From Oleidesulfovibrio alaskensis DSM 16109 (lineage in GTDB: Bacteria; Desulfobacterota; Desulfovibrionia; Desulfovibrionales; Desulfovibrionaceae), in assembly GCF_000482745.1 (NCBI RefSeq), contig NZ_AXWQ01000007.1, positions 271,093-335,092 of the forward strand: DNA of 64,000 nt. The letters run 5' to 3'. Of this stretch, positions 53,405 to 61,683 are shown piece by piece; the first letter of the stretch is position 1, and each line of letters starts with the position of its first letter. A program made the translations under genes and the position numbers. Under the pieces are notes generated by a model. That model searched no databases, was not told the DNA's origin, and saw only the letters and a list, made by a program, of their open reading frames with translations.

Positions 53405-55039
53405 CTACAGATCGCGTTTTTTGTGACACTCGTTGCAAGCCGTGTTGGCAGGCTTTTCAATGCGCATGGCGGTGTGGCATCCCATGCACTGCTGGTGGTA
53501 GGCGGCCTTCAGGCCCGGGCGGTCGCCCTGATCCAGCTCAAACGGCTTGCCGTGGCATGTGGCGCATGCGGGGGGTGTCTTTGAAACGGGGCTGTTGTGG
53601 TGGCAGCCCTGGCAGAACGTGCCGGGCTCGTTGTGGAAAGCGGCGGCAAGTCTGTCGCCTTCAATTCCCGCCAGCATGGTCTTGATGATCTTGCGGTGCG
53701 GGAAGTCCACAGCCTCGTACTCGTTCACCATCGCATCAATGGTAACGCGGTCGGGGACGTCGTTAAGGTCGTAAGTGCCCTTGGTGTACTGGCGCGAAGA
53801 AGCCACCAGCATGCCTACGGAGACGCGCTCTTCCTTGCTCAGTGCCTCAGCGCCCTGCGGAGCGAGCTCAGCGGGAACATTGTGGCATTTGGCGCATGAA
53901 TCTTCCGTGTTTTTGTAGGGGACAAAGCTGTGGCAGCCGGCGCATACGGGCTGCTCTTTCTGCTTGTTATGGCAGCCTACGCAGCTGGCATCGGCCTGCT
54001 TGGCATGCATGGCCTGCGAAAGCTGAACAAAGCCGCCTTCCTTCTTGCCTTCGGTCGTATGGCATTCGGAGCAGCTGGCGATTTTTTCGTGATGGCAGAC
54101 GCGGCAGGTATCATTGGCCTGTTCGTGCACCTTGTGGTTGAAGGCCACGGCGGCGATGGAGCCGGGACCGGCTTCTTTTTTGACGGTCTTTGAACCGGCA
54201 GGGGGAGTCATGACGACGGCGTCGGGCTGTCCGCGGTCAAGGCGGGGCACATCCTTCACCACTTCGTACGCGGCCTGCGCCTGTGTGGTGTGGCACCCTG
54301 CGCAGTTGACGGGGCCGGTCTTCTGCTGTGCCTGTGCCGTGGTCACGTGGCACACCACGCACTGGTTGTGGGCTGCATCGGCAAAAGCAGAAACAGTCAC
54401 GCCGTCAGCCGTGACGGGGGCGTCCTTGTGGCAGGCGCGGCAGCTGTCTTCCTCGCCTTTTTTCCACACGGTCTTTTCAGCTGCTTTGTCGTAAACATGG
54501 TGGCAGGTGCCGCAGTTGACATCTGCACCGCCGGCGGGCTTGATGCTTGCCGCGGCAATGTGGCGGTAGTGCAGCGATTTGTCCATGCCGGCTTCGGCGC
54601 GGTCTGCCGGTGCTTCCTGCGCCACGTGGCAGCTGCGGCATTCACTGTCCAGCGGACCGGACTTCTGACCGTTGTCCACCATCTCGGTATGGCAGCCGAT
54701 ACAGTTGTCATGGTAGACTTTTTTCAGTTGCTCGGCGCTTTCGTCCGCGGTGCGCTGAAACTTGAGCGACATTTTGCCGTCCACGGTTTTGTGGCAGGCG
54801 GAACAGTCTTTGTCTTTCAGCGCGGCAGTGTGCTTGTCGTGGCGGAAAGAAGCCGGCGGCAGCTCCAGATCGTCGAACTGTTTAACAACGTCGATCCGGA
54901 TAAGGTCGGCATTGCCGCCGCCCGCGCCCGCGGGTTCGGGCATGGCGCTGGTGCTCCGGACCAGGAACCCCGATGCCGATATGACGGCAACGGCAGCCAG
55001 AATCCCTGCCCATTGCAGCAGTGATTTTTTTTTCAACAT
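53405..55039 (-). CDS. hmcA: HmcA, 16-haem high-molecular-weight cytochrome c
   Basis: 544 residues from M-L-K-K-K-S (AAAGGA upstream), close to the 545 recalled for D. vulgaris. An uncleaved or signal-type helix covers residues 10-30. I count sixteen C-x-x-C-H haem sites, from C-S-A-C-H to C-N-E-C-H. Many His are available as second axial ligands in the cytochrome c3-like repeats. It sits in the periplasm and takes electrons from c3 cytochromes or hydrogenase. It is the first gene of hmcABCDEF-rrf2. Confidence 0.97.
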   Translation of the reverse strand: MLKKKSLLQWAGILAAVAVISASGFLVRSTSAMPEPAGAGGGNADLIRIDVVKQFDDLELPPASFRHDKHTAALKDKDCSACHKTVDGKMSLKFQRTADESAEQLKKVYHDNCIGCHTEMVDNGQKSGPLDSECRSCHVAQEAPADRAEAGMDKSLHYRHIAAASIKPAGGADVNCGTCHHVYDKAAEKTVWKKGEEDSCRACHKDAPVTADGVTVSAFADAAHNQCVVCHVTTAQAQQKTGPVNCAGCHTTQAQAAYEVVKDVPRLDRGQPDAVVMTPPAGSKTVKKEAGPGSIAAVAFNHKVHEQANDTCRVCHHEKIASCSECHTTEGKKEGGFVQLSQAMHAKQADASCVGCHNKQKEQPVCAGCHSFVPYKNTEDSCAKCHNVPAELAPQGAEALSKEERVSVGMLVASSRQYTKGTYDLNDVPDRVTIDAMVNEYEAVDFPHRKIIKTMLAGIEGDRLAAAFHNEPGTFCQGCHHNSPVSKTPPACATCHGKPFELDQGDRPGLKAAYHQQCMGCHTAMRIEKPANTACNECHKKRDL

Positions 55040-55352
55040 AGTGGCAGTCCTTTGAAAAATGGTGAAACGCATCCTCAGACATCCTGTACCGACGGCCGGA
55101 CAGATCCCCGTGACCGGTGGCGGTAAGCCTGCGGGCAGAACGCAAAAAGGGCGCAAAAAACGACACACCCATCAGCCGGAGCCGTATGTCTGTGCCGGTT
55201 GTCGAGCCTGTTTCTGCGCATGGCAACCTTCCCGTAGGCATCTGCAGAGGGGGTATGTCCGGTTCCGTCCGGAACGGGGTGGCGCCCCGCGGGCGGGCCG
55301 GATTTTGTCCCGAAATACCCTACCTGCATGGTATGATTTATTTCCTACCGCT

Positions 55353-55381
55353 GAGGTATGCGATTATCAAGAGTGCGTCAA
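55353..55381 (-). promoter_or_regulatory. Possible hmc promoter
   Basis: On the minus strand, TTGACG, 17 bases, TACCTC. It has a good -35 and spacer but a weak -10, about 310 bases before hmcA. The 500-base gap (55040-55543) between hmcA and the divergent CbiR-like gene has no gene. A second TTGATA-N17-TAGGAA pair overlaps it, so the call is tentative. Confidence 0.3.
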
Positions 55382-55543
55382 GAAAAATATGAAAAATCGT
55401 TGGGAGAGAATGAGATAAGCGTGGTTAGTGAGTGGTCATTCATATGGTAAAACGCAGGGTTGTTCAATGGTTTTTCATGCCCTGAAAGTAGGCTTTGCGG
55501 TGCCGCGCGCTCATGTGTAATCAGAAAGGCAAGGAGAATGACG

Positions 55544-56380
55544 ATGCATTTTTTTGTTAACCTGCCGCTGAGCTATGCCGCGGCAGACCAATCGTATCTT
55601 GAAATGATTGTCGGCCGCGGAATTTGTCCGGAGCTTGGCATGGATACCGTGGCTGTGCAGGACCTGCCGGAAAGCTGGCACATAAAAACCGCTGCCCTGC
55701 TGCGTGAAAAGGGGCTGGCGTGTTCTGTTCATCTGCCTTTTTTTGACCTGCACCCGGGCAGTCTGAACAATGCGGTGCTGGAAGCCAGCCGGGCCACACT
55801 TTACAGGGCCGCCGGGCTGGCGCGGCTGTACGGGCCCCGTTTGCTGGTGGGCCATCCTGCGTATGACAGGGGGCAGCATCCGCCCCGTCACGATGAATGG
55901 CTGCGCCGTAGTGCAGAAACATGGCGCACCGTGCGCGAACATGCTGCCATGGCTCCTCTGCGGCTGGAAAATACGCATGATATCAGTCCGGAACCGCTGG
56001 CCGCCCTGATAGATGAACTGACCGCTAAGGGCGGAGAAGACGGCGGTACGGGGATATGCCTTGATGCGGGGCACTGGTTCAGCTTCGGCAGGGGCAGCCG
56101 TGATCCCGCGGGGCTGGAAAAATGGCTGGATGTTTTCGGCACGCGCATACGGCATATGCACCTGCACGACAATGACGGTTCAGATGACCAGCATCTGGGA
56201 CTGGGCAGCGGCCGGATACCGTGGAGCCGGATTTTTGCGGGGCTGGAACAGCGGGGGGTGCGTGCAACGGTGACGCTGGAGCCCCATAGCGAAAAGGATT
56301 TTGATACAAGCATGCGTTTTTTGCAGTCGGAAACGTCTGCTGTGCAGGCTTTGCGACGTGTGGCTTTACCCCGTTGCTGA
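55544..56380 (+). CDS. Xylose isomerase-like TIM-barrel protein, possibly CbiR
   Basis: 278 residues from ATG 55544 (AAGGAG at 55531-55536, seven-base spacing); ATG 55538 is too close to it. The fold is that of AP endonuclease 2/sugar phosphate isomerases. Metal-ligand candidates are H in S-V-H-L-P-F-F, E in L-E-N-T-H-D, D and H in L-D-A-G-H-W, H in M-H-L-H-D-N and E in T-L-E-P-H-S. Desulfovibrio homologues are named cobamide-remodelling phosphodiesterase CbiR; I cannot confirm that here. It is divergent from hmcA. Confidence 0.65.
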   Translation: MHFFVNLPLSYAAADQSYLEMIVGRGICPELGMDTVAVQDLPESWHIKTAALLREKGLACSVHLPFFDLHPGSLNNAVLEASRATLYRAAGLARLYGPRLLVGHPAYDRGQHPPRHDEWLRRSAETWRTVREHAAMAPLRLENTHDISPEPLAALIDELTAKGGEDGGTGICLDAGHWFSFGRGSRDPAGLEKWLDVFGTRIRHMHLHDNDGSDDQHLGLGSGRIPWSRIFAGLEQRGVRATVTLEPHSEKDFDTSMRFLQSETSAVQALRRVALPRC

Positions 56381-56457
56381 ACGGGGCAGGGCCATGCTGC
56401 CGCGCGCATGGCCCTGCCTGATTGAATCCGTCCGGCAGATGCGCACACCGGAGCGGT

Positions 56458-56925
56458 TCAGCGGCGCGGGGCAAGCCATGCCCCGCGGCCGGTCATTCTG
56501 AATGCCAGAGACGCCAGTCCCAGCAGGGCCGCCAGCCCCAGATGCGACCAGTCGATAATCATGGTTGTCACCGGCGGCCAGTAAAACTCCGGCAGATTTT
56601 TAACCACGCGCAGATAGCCTGTGGCAGCCAGCCCAAGCAGCAGGCCCAGACGCCATACGCCAGCTGTTGTCAGCTGCCAGCGGCGGCGTTGCTGCAGCAA
56701 AAAGACGGCCGTCATCCAGCCTCCGGCGGCCAGCAGAACCACGGCGCCCAGATAGTGCAGCAGATGCGTGGTCATGGGGTCGGCAGTCCATGCCAGTCCG
56801 GGAATATCGGCGATATAGTACCGTTTAAAAACAGGCATCTGAGCTATGCCTGTCACAGCCAGCAGCGTGACTGCGGCCGGCCAGACAACACGTATGAACC
56901 GGTGCTGCGGTGCGGGGTTATTCAT
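56458..56925 (-). CDS. Four-helix membrane subunit, cytochrome b-like
   Basis: 155 residues from M-N-N-P-A-P (AAGGAAC upstream); a longer start has 16 extra residues. Four hydrophobic helices (V-V-W-P-A-A-V-T-L-L-A-V-T-G, L-L-H-Y-L-G-A-V-V-L-L, W-R-L-G-L-L-L-G-L-A and L-G-L-A-A-L-L-G-L-A-S-L). His in T-T-H-L-L-H and S-H-L-G could bind haem as in formate dehydrogenase or Hya-type cytochrome b subunits. The start overlaps the ferredoxin gene stop by 8 bases, so the two form a quinone-linked pair. Confidence 0.65.
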   Translation of the reverse strand: MNNPAPQHRFIRVVWPAAVTLLAVTGIAQMPVFKRYYIADIPGLAWTADPMTTHLLHYLGAVVLLAAGGWMTAVFLLQQRRRWQLTTAGVWRLGLLLGLAATGYLRVVKNLPEFYWPPVTTMIIDWSHLGLAALLGLASLAFRMTGRGAWLAPRR

Positions 56926-57988
56926 GGTCCTGTTCCTTATTGTGCGCGGCTGCCGGAGCATGACCGGAGTCACGCTCTTTCCGCAGTGTCCCGAGTATTT
57001 TTAACGCTCCTGCGGCCATGCCCGCCAGCGGAGCAACCATCAGGGCTCCCGCAAGGTGCTTCTGGGGTTGCAGTACGGGTTGCACCGGCGGAAAATCAGG
57101 GTGTCCGGCACTTCGGGTCAGCGAAGTGTTCAGCAGATCAAAGGGAACGGGAGAAACATAGATGGTGCTGGTGCCGCCCGCTTCATCCAGTCCGTACAGA
57201 TAGCCGTCAGTTGCCTGCGCCAGCTTGCGCGCTTTGCTGATAATTGCGTCACGCGGGCCGTACTCCTGCACTCCCAGCGGACAGGCTTCCACACAGGCGG
57301 GCAGCGCTCCCTGTTTTACGCTGTCGTGGCAGCGGTCGCATTTGTACATGACACCGTTTCCGGCAAATCGCGGCAGCAGGTCAAGGTACAGCCCCACGCC
57401 GGTCTGGCGCTGGGGAATGTCCCACGGGCAGACCTGACGGCATTTGGCCCCGCCCAGACAGATATCGTCATCAATGCGGACCGTCCCCGAGTTTTCTTTG
57501 TAGGCGGCCCCCCACGGGCACAGATTGGCGCACAGCGGGTTGTCGCAGTGCATGCAGCGGCGCGGAATGTGCAGTTCGTACGTCTTTTCTTTATATGTTA
57601 CAGATACATGCTGTATTGTGAGCCAGTTGTAGGGTGTCAGTCTGTCCGTCACCTCTTTTTTGTCCGACCAGTCCTCCGCCCGGACACGGGCGGGAAACAT
57701 GGCAGGAAAAGGATGCCGTGGCTGCGGGTATTTGCGGGCGTTGCGTTCCGTGCATGCGTCGACGCAGGCGCCGCAGCCTTCGCAGCGGGACAGATCGAAC
57801 AACGTTGCCATGGGCTGTGCTGTACCGGCAGCGGGGGCGGAGTCTGTCTGCGCCGCATCCGCAGAGGAAGGCAGTGCGGATGCGCAGGCAGCCATGCCGG
57901 CGGCACACACACCGGTCAGAAATGCTCTGCGGTTTACCGCGCCGCGTGCGGAAGGAGCGCGGGATAATGTAATGTCGTGTTGCTTCAT
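56918..57988 (-). CDS. Periplasmic polyferredoxin (FdnH/HybA-like)
   Basis: 356 residues from M-K-Q-H-D-I; longer frames are discarded. A twin-arginine-type leader (N-R-R-A-F-L-T-G) precedes four 4Fe-4S sets: C-E-G-C-G-A-C-V-D-A-C, C-M-H-C-D-N-P-L-C-A-N-L-C, C-L-G-G-A-K-C-R-Q-V-C (with one extra residue) and C-D-R-C plus C-V-E-A-C-P. A hydrophobic helix lies near the C-terminus (L-A-G-A-L-M-V-A-P-L-A-G-M-A-A-G). It is preceded by a sigma-54 promoter and is the first gene of the pair; no catalytic subunit is adjacent. Confidence 0.83.
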   Translation of the reverse strand: MKQHDITLSRAPSARGAVNRRAFLTGVCAAGMAACASALPSSADAAQTDSAPAAGTAQPMATLFDLSRCEGCGACVDACTERNARKYPQPRHPFPAMFPARVRAEDWSDKKEVTDRLTPYNWLTIQHVSVTYKEKTYELHIPRRCMHCDNPLCANLCPWGAAYKENSGTVRIDDDICLGGAKCRQVCPWDIPQRQTGVGLYLDLLPRFAGNGVMYKCDRCHDSVKQGALPACVEACPLGVQEYGPRDAIISKARKLAQATDGYLYGLDEAGGTSTIYVSPVPFDLLNTSLTRSAGHPDFPPVQPVLQPQKHLAGALMVAPLAGMAAGALKILGTLRKERDSGHAPAAAHNKEQDHE

Positions 57989-58053
57989 GGTAATAAGGGG
58001 TTCGGGTGAACGGCCCGGGCACAACGGCAGGCCGCATGATATGCCGGCACAGC

Positions 58054-58069
58054 AGCACAAACCGTGCCG
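58054..58069 (-). promoter_or_regulatory. Sigma-54 (-24/-12) promoter of the ferredoxin/membrane pair
   Basis: On the minus strand: CGGCACG, GTTT, GTGCT, with GG and GC exactly ten bases apart. It matches the consensus apart from two T positions. It would start transcription about 55 bases before the ferredoxin gene. Confidence 0.68.
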
Positions 58070-58152
58070 GCAATCTAATATGTTGTTTTTATTTTTATAA
58101 TCGAAATATTGAACGCATTGTGGGCATGCGGGTTGCCGTGCGTTGTGATAAT

Positions 58153-58172
58153 GTCTAATCATATGGTTAGAC
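58153..58172. promoter_or_regulatory. 20-bp palindrome, likely enhancer/autoregulatory site
   Basis: GTCTAA-TCATATGG-TTAGAC, with perfect 6-bp arms and a CATATG core. It lies about 120 bases from the expected start site of the minus-strand -24/-12 promoter and 22 bases before the activator gene, so one bound site could activate the pair and control its own gene. Confidence 0.6.
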
Positions 58173-58194
58173 GTGTGTTGAAACGGGAGAAGCA

Positions 58195-59625
58195 ATGACC
58201 GGAACATCATCATGCAGCGATCTGGTGGCCGAAGTGGTTGCCACCATTAGTGAGGGGCTGATGCTTGTTTCTCCGCAGGGCAAGATAGAAATGGTCAATC
58301 CCGCGCTGGAGCGCCTGACGGGATATTCCGCTGCGGAGCTGACGGGGCAGCCGTGCACTGTGCTGGGCTGCGGTGCGTGCGATGAAGCGCGGCGCGGTGC
58401 TTCCGGCTGGTGCCGGTTGTTTGAACGCGGGACCGAGAGCAGCCGCCGGTGTGATATTGTGCGCAAAGACGGTGTGCGGGTGCCGGTTTCAAAAAATGCC
58501 CGCGTGGTGCGCAAGGACGGCCGTGTTGCAGGAGCGGTGGAAACGTTTACCGACATGAGCGAAGTTGTGGAGCGTGACAGGCGCATCGAGGCGCTGGCAC
58601 GCATGCTGGACAGGGCTGACGGATTTGCCGGTATGGTGGGTGTTTCTCCGGCCATGCAGCGTGTTTACCGCATCGTGGAACGCGCTGCGGACAGCGATGC
58701 GCCGGTGCTCATACTGGGGCCGTCCGGCTGCGGCAAAGAGCTTGCCGCACGGGCTGTGCACGATCTGGGACACCGGGCAAACGGCCCGTATGTGCCGCTT
58801 AACTGCTCAGCCCTGAATGAATCTTTGCTGGAAAGTGAACTGTTCGGGCACGCCAGAGGTTCGTTCAGCGGGGCAGTACGCGACAGACAAGGCCGTTTTG
58901 AGGCAGCGCACGGGGGAGACCTTTTTCTGGATGAAGTGGGTGATCTGCCCCTTGCCACGCAGGTCAAGCTGCTGCGCGTGCTTGAGACAAAGCATATCGA
59001 GCGGGTGGGGGAAAACAGGTCGCGGGCGGTTGATGTACGGATCATCTGTGCCACTCATAGAGATCTCGGCAGCCTTGTCCGGACAGGACAGTTCCGCGAA
59101 GACCTGCTGTTCCGCATCAACGTCATTCCCGTGGTACTGCCTGCGCTGCGTCAGCGCGCGGAAGATATTCCGCTGCTGGCAGCGCATTTTGTTGCGGGTA
59201 TCCGGCAGAGAACAGGCAAGGATATCGAAGGGTTTACTCCTGATGCCATGCACCGCCTGACAGCCTACGACTGGCCGGGCAATGTGCGCGAACTGCGCAG
59301 CGCCGTTGAGTATGCCTTTGTGCTGGCTGACCGCGGGCGGCTGGGGGTGGAACATCTGCCGGCACACATCACGGGAACCCGTGCGGAGTGTTGTCCTCAG
59401 ACTCTGCATGTAGCTTCCTTTGCCGGGGAGGATCTGGCTGCACAGCAAGCGGAACAGCGGAATCAGGAACACGATGAGCTGCTGCGGGCACTGCGCCGGA
59501 CCGGTGGCAATATGGCTGCAGCGGCGCGCCTGCTGGGCGTGCACAGAGGCACGGTGCGTAACAGAATGCTGAAATACGGCATGAACCTGCGTAAGGAAAT
59601 ACGTGACGGAACCACTGAAGGATGA
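58195..59625 (+). CDS. Sigma-54-dependent activator with PAS domain and variant GAFTGA
   Basis: 476 residues. Residues 10-125 are a PAS domain with Cys at 54, 59, 62, 73 and 86. The AAA+ domain (about 140-380) has Walker A G-P-S-G-C-G-K-E and Walker B L-F-L-D-E-V-G. The sigma-54 contact loop reads G-S-F-S-G-A in place of GAFTGA. The Fis-type helix-turn-helix is G-N-M-A-A-A-A-R-L-L-G-V-H-R-G-T-V-R-N-R. It is divergent from the ferredoxin/membrane pair with the palindrome between them, so it is the likely activator of that pair. Confidence 0.92.
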   Translation: MTGTSSCSDLVAEVVATISEGLMLVSPQGKIEMVNPALERLTGYSAAELTGQPCTVLGCGACDEARRGASGWCRLFERGTESSRRCDIVRKDGVRVPVSKNARVVRKDGRVAGAVETFTDMSEVVERDRRIEALARMLDRADGFAGMVGVSPAMQRVYRIVERAADSDAPVLILGPSGCGKELAARAVHDLGHRANGPYVPLNCSALNESLLESELFGHARGSFSGAVRDRQGRFEAAHGGDLFLDEVGDLPLATQVKLLRVLETKHIERVGENRSRAVDVRIICATHRDLGSLVRTGQFREDLLFRINVIPVVLPALRQRAEDIPLLAAHFVAGIRQRTGKDIEGFTPDAMHRLTAYDWPGNVRELRSAVEYAFVLADRGRLGVEHLPAHITGTRAECCPQTLHVASFAGEDLAAQQAEQRNQEHDELLRALRRTGGNMAAAARLLGVHRGTVRNRMLKYGMNLRKEIRDGTTEG

Positions 59626-59908
59626 AAACTGGACGCCGCCTCCGGCTATGCCCTGGCGACCACACTGTGCGGCACCTCGGCTGACCGTTGCAGGCCGGTG
59701 CCGCGTGCAACCCCGCCGGAGCGTGTAGAGGCGTCTTCTCCCCAAGCCGGCTCGTCTCCGGCGACCGCCAGATGGTCGGGTGCCCTGACGCTGTTGCTTG
59801 CTGGTGGAAATTTACGTGTGCCAACGGGCACCGGAAGCGACGTCCATGATGACTGTATCGGCTTGCGGGCAGTATTCTTTACCTTGTTTACTTTTTAAAA
59901 AAATTCAG
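59626..59908. other. Region between the activator gene and tRNA-Val, no gene seen
   Basis: About 280 bases, GC-rich with several short inverted repeats (for example GTGCC-AACG-GGCAC around 59818-59831). I recognise no RNA family and no credible ORF. Confidence 0.5.
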
Positions 59909-59937
59909 TTGACACCGGTACCTCGTTTCTATAGATA
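59909..59937 (+). promoter_or_regulatory. Promoter of tRNA-Val
   Basis: TTGACA at 59909-59914, then 15 bases and TATAGA (or 17 bases and TAGATA), ending about 10 bases before the tRNA. Confidence 0.6.
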
Positions 59938-59947
59938 AACCACCGAC

Positions 59948-60023
59948 GGGCGGTTAGCTCAGCTGGGAGAGCATCGGCCTTACAAGCCGAGGGTCACAGG
60001 TTCGAGCCCTGTACCGCCCACCA
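59948..60023 (+). tRNA. tRNA-Val (TAC)
   Basis: 76 bases with encoded CCA. The acceptor GGGCGGT pairs with ACCGCCC, the anticodon stem is TCGGC/GCCGA and the loop CTTACAA gives anticodon TAC. It borders prophage genes on the right, so its 3' end is the probable attachment site. Confidence 0.95.
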
Positions 60024-60180
60024 TCAAAAACAAGGGTTTATTGCATACAAAGCGATGAGCCCTTTTCCTTTTATCTACCCTATATCTACCTAGTCTTAGT
60101 TTCTCGTCTCTTATCCCTTTTTGTAAGGCGGCGCGGGATTTGGCACTTCGTGGGGATGGATTCGGCATAGGTTTGTCGGG

Positions 60181-60450
60181 CTATCTGACAGGCAGCAGGA
60201 TTCTTTCTGCGAGGATTCTGCCGGCGGTTGTCCGGGCGGTAATTGTCACCGGATGATGGTGCCCCGGGGAGCCGCCGGAGATCAGCGCGGTGAGCAGCGG
60301 GCCGGAGATTGTTTGCTGCTCGACTTTCAGGGCAGCCGGCGCTGACCATATGACTTCGGAGATGTTTTCTCCGGGGGCCAGTCTTGCGGACATATCCACT
60401 GCGTAATCCAGTTTTTCAGTTGCCAGCTTGGGCGGCCAGGACGGGTACAT
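60181..60450 (-). CDS. Phage fibre-tail adaptor-like protein
   Basis: 89 residues from ATG at 60450 (GAGGTG upstream). It reads W-P-P-K-L, then L-D-Y-A-V-D-M-S-A-R-L and ends I-T-A-R-T-T-A-G-R-I-L-A-E-R-I-L-L-P-V. This is the shape of small beta-sandwich phage proteins with a W-P-P-K start and a T-T-A-G-R ending that attach tail fibres. It is the last prophage gene before tRNA-Val. Confidence 0.55.
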   Translation of the reverse strand: MYPSWPPKLATEKLDYAVDMSARLAPGENISEVIWSAPAALKVEQQTISGPLLTALISGGSPGHHHPVTITARTTAGRILAERILLPVR

Positions 60451-60452
60451 AA

Positions 60453-61484
60453 TCACCTCGTTGCCGGCAGGATGATCTGCCTTTGAATGGTGGATGCTGT
60501 ATGCAGCCTGTGCAGCGGGCGGGCGGTGTAAATGCGCTGCCGGGGCGGCACGGGCATCTTGGCATGGCCGGCATACGCCAGCAGGCGGGCAAGACACAGG
60601 GCCGAGGATGTTCCTGCCAGCTTTTTGTGCGCCCGGGCAGTGATGCGGACTGCGCCGCTGTTAACGGCAAGGGCGGCGGTCTGTTTTGTGCCTGTTGTCT
60701 GTACTGTGGCTGCGTGGCGGATATGGCCGGTACAGCCTGACAGCGCCATTTTATTGCCGCTGGCCGGATCTGTTCCGCAGGCGGCGACATGCGATGCCGC
60801 TGTGCCGTTTTTACAGGCTGTTGTCTGCTGGTATGGCACACGCGCGCCGCCGGTAAGGCCGTGGGCGCCGCGTCGGCCGGATGCCAGACACACAAGACGG
60901 GCGATACCGGCCGCGGTGCCGGAGGCTCCTGCGCCGGTCGAAAGGTCGGCAAAGGAATAGCTGCCGAACAGAATCCCGCTTTGCTGTTTGTCCCATGCCG
61001 TTGACCATGTCCCCATACAGGCATGGCCCTGTCTGTATTTTGTCAGAGTAACCGGACCGATGACCGGTTCTCCATTGCGGTACACTGTGAACTGCTCACC
61101 CTCTGCCCGGACAGCCAGAGTCTCTGAATCTCCAACGGCGAGGTCGCGGGTAAACGTCCCGTATGTCGTATAATCCTGCACCAGCTTGATCTCGCCGGCC
61201 TTTATGTAAATGCGGACACACGCGTATTTGTTGTCCGGAGCGTCCTGCCGTGCCATCAACACCAGAGTGTTATCCGTCAGATCGTCGCGCCGCGTAACCG
61301 TGACGATCTGCTCGGTATCGGTGTACTGCCGGTCGGAGTGACTCATGCCCACGGTCATGCCATAGGCATAGCCATCACCTGTCAGCCGGTACTTGTAGTC
61401 GCCGTAGGCAATGACCGTATGCCAGCCCAGACTTTCCAGCGTGGTGCCCGCCGCCCCTGTGAAGGGTGTGTAAAAATCAGCCAT
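60453..61484 (-). CDS. Phage structural protein with LamG-like N-terminus
   Basis: 343 residues. Residues 1-185 look like a concanavalin/LamG-type beta-sandwich (F-T-G-A-A-G-T-T-L-E-S-L-G-W-H, Y-A-C-V-R-I-Y-I-K-A-G, V-Y-R-N-G-E-P-V-I-G-P). Residues 185-343 are Ala/Gly/Thr/His-rich with several Cys and no recognised domain. It is likely a tail-associated or host-binding protein. Start overlaps the upstream gene by 8 bases. Confidence 0.55.
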   Translation of the reverse strand: MADFYTPFTGAAGTTLESLGWHTVIAYGDYKYRLTGDGYAYGMTVGMSHSDRQYTDTEQIVTVTRRDDLTDNTLVLMARQDAPDNKYACVRIYIKAGEIKLVQDYTTYGTFTRDLAVGDSETLAVRAEGEQFTVYRNGEPVIGPVTLTKYRQGHACMGTWSTAWDKQQSGILFGSYSFADLSTGAGASGTAAGIARLVCLASGRRGAHGLTGGARVPYQQTTACKNGTAASHVAACGTDPASGNKMALSGCTGHIRHAATVQTTGTKQTAALAVNSGAVRITARAHKKLAGTSSALCLARLLAYAGHAKMPVPPRQRIYTARPLHRLHTASTIQRQIILPATR

Positions 61485-61674
61485 CGGTCGGGACCTCTGT
61501 ACAGCCGGCGGCCAGCAGCGCGGCGTGCTGCTGCGGGCTGACCTGCGGACAGGCTACCAGCGCGGTACCGTCGGGCAGCAGGCGTACCACCCACCACCAG
61601 GCCACACAGTCGGCCGCCGCAGGCCGCTGGTCCGTTGTTTCTGCACCTATGATCGGGCAACGGTATTGTTTCAT
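61477..61674 (-). CDS. Small hypothetical phage protein
   Basis: 65 residues; it opens M-K-Q-Y-R-C-P-I-I-G and includes a W-W-W stretch. Overlaps the next gene by 8 bases and starts 9 bases after the previous stop, so it is part of the packed tail operon. No function recognised. Confidence 0.5.
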   Translation of the reverse strand: MKQYRCPIIGAETTDQRPAAADCVAWWWVVRLLPDGTALVACPQVSPQQHAALLAAGCTEVPTDG

Positions 61675-61683
61675 CGCCGCAGC

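Noticed and set aside
51084..53426. 780-residue plus-strand ORF
   Set aside because: It lies antisense to hmcB, hmcC and hmcD and is His/Gly/Gln-rich, a mirror of GC-rich coding DNA.
59980..60168. Minus-strand ORF ending G-G-T-G-L-E-P-V-T
   Set aside because: This ending comes from reading a tRNA gene in antisense, a common false protein; it also spans the host-prophage junction.
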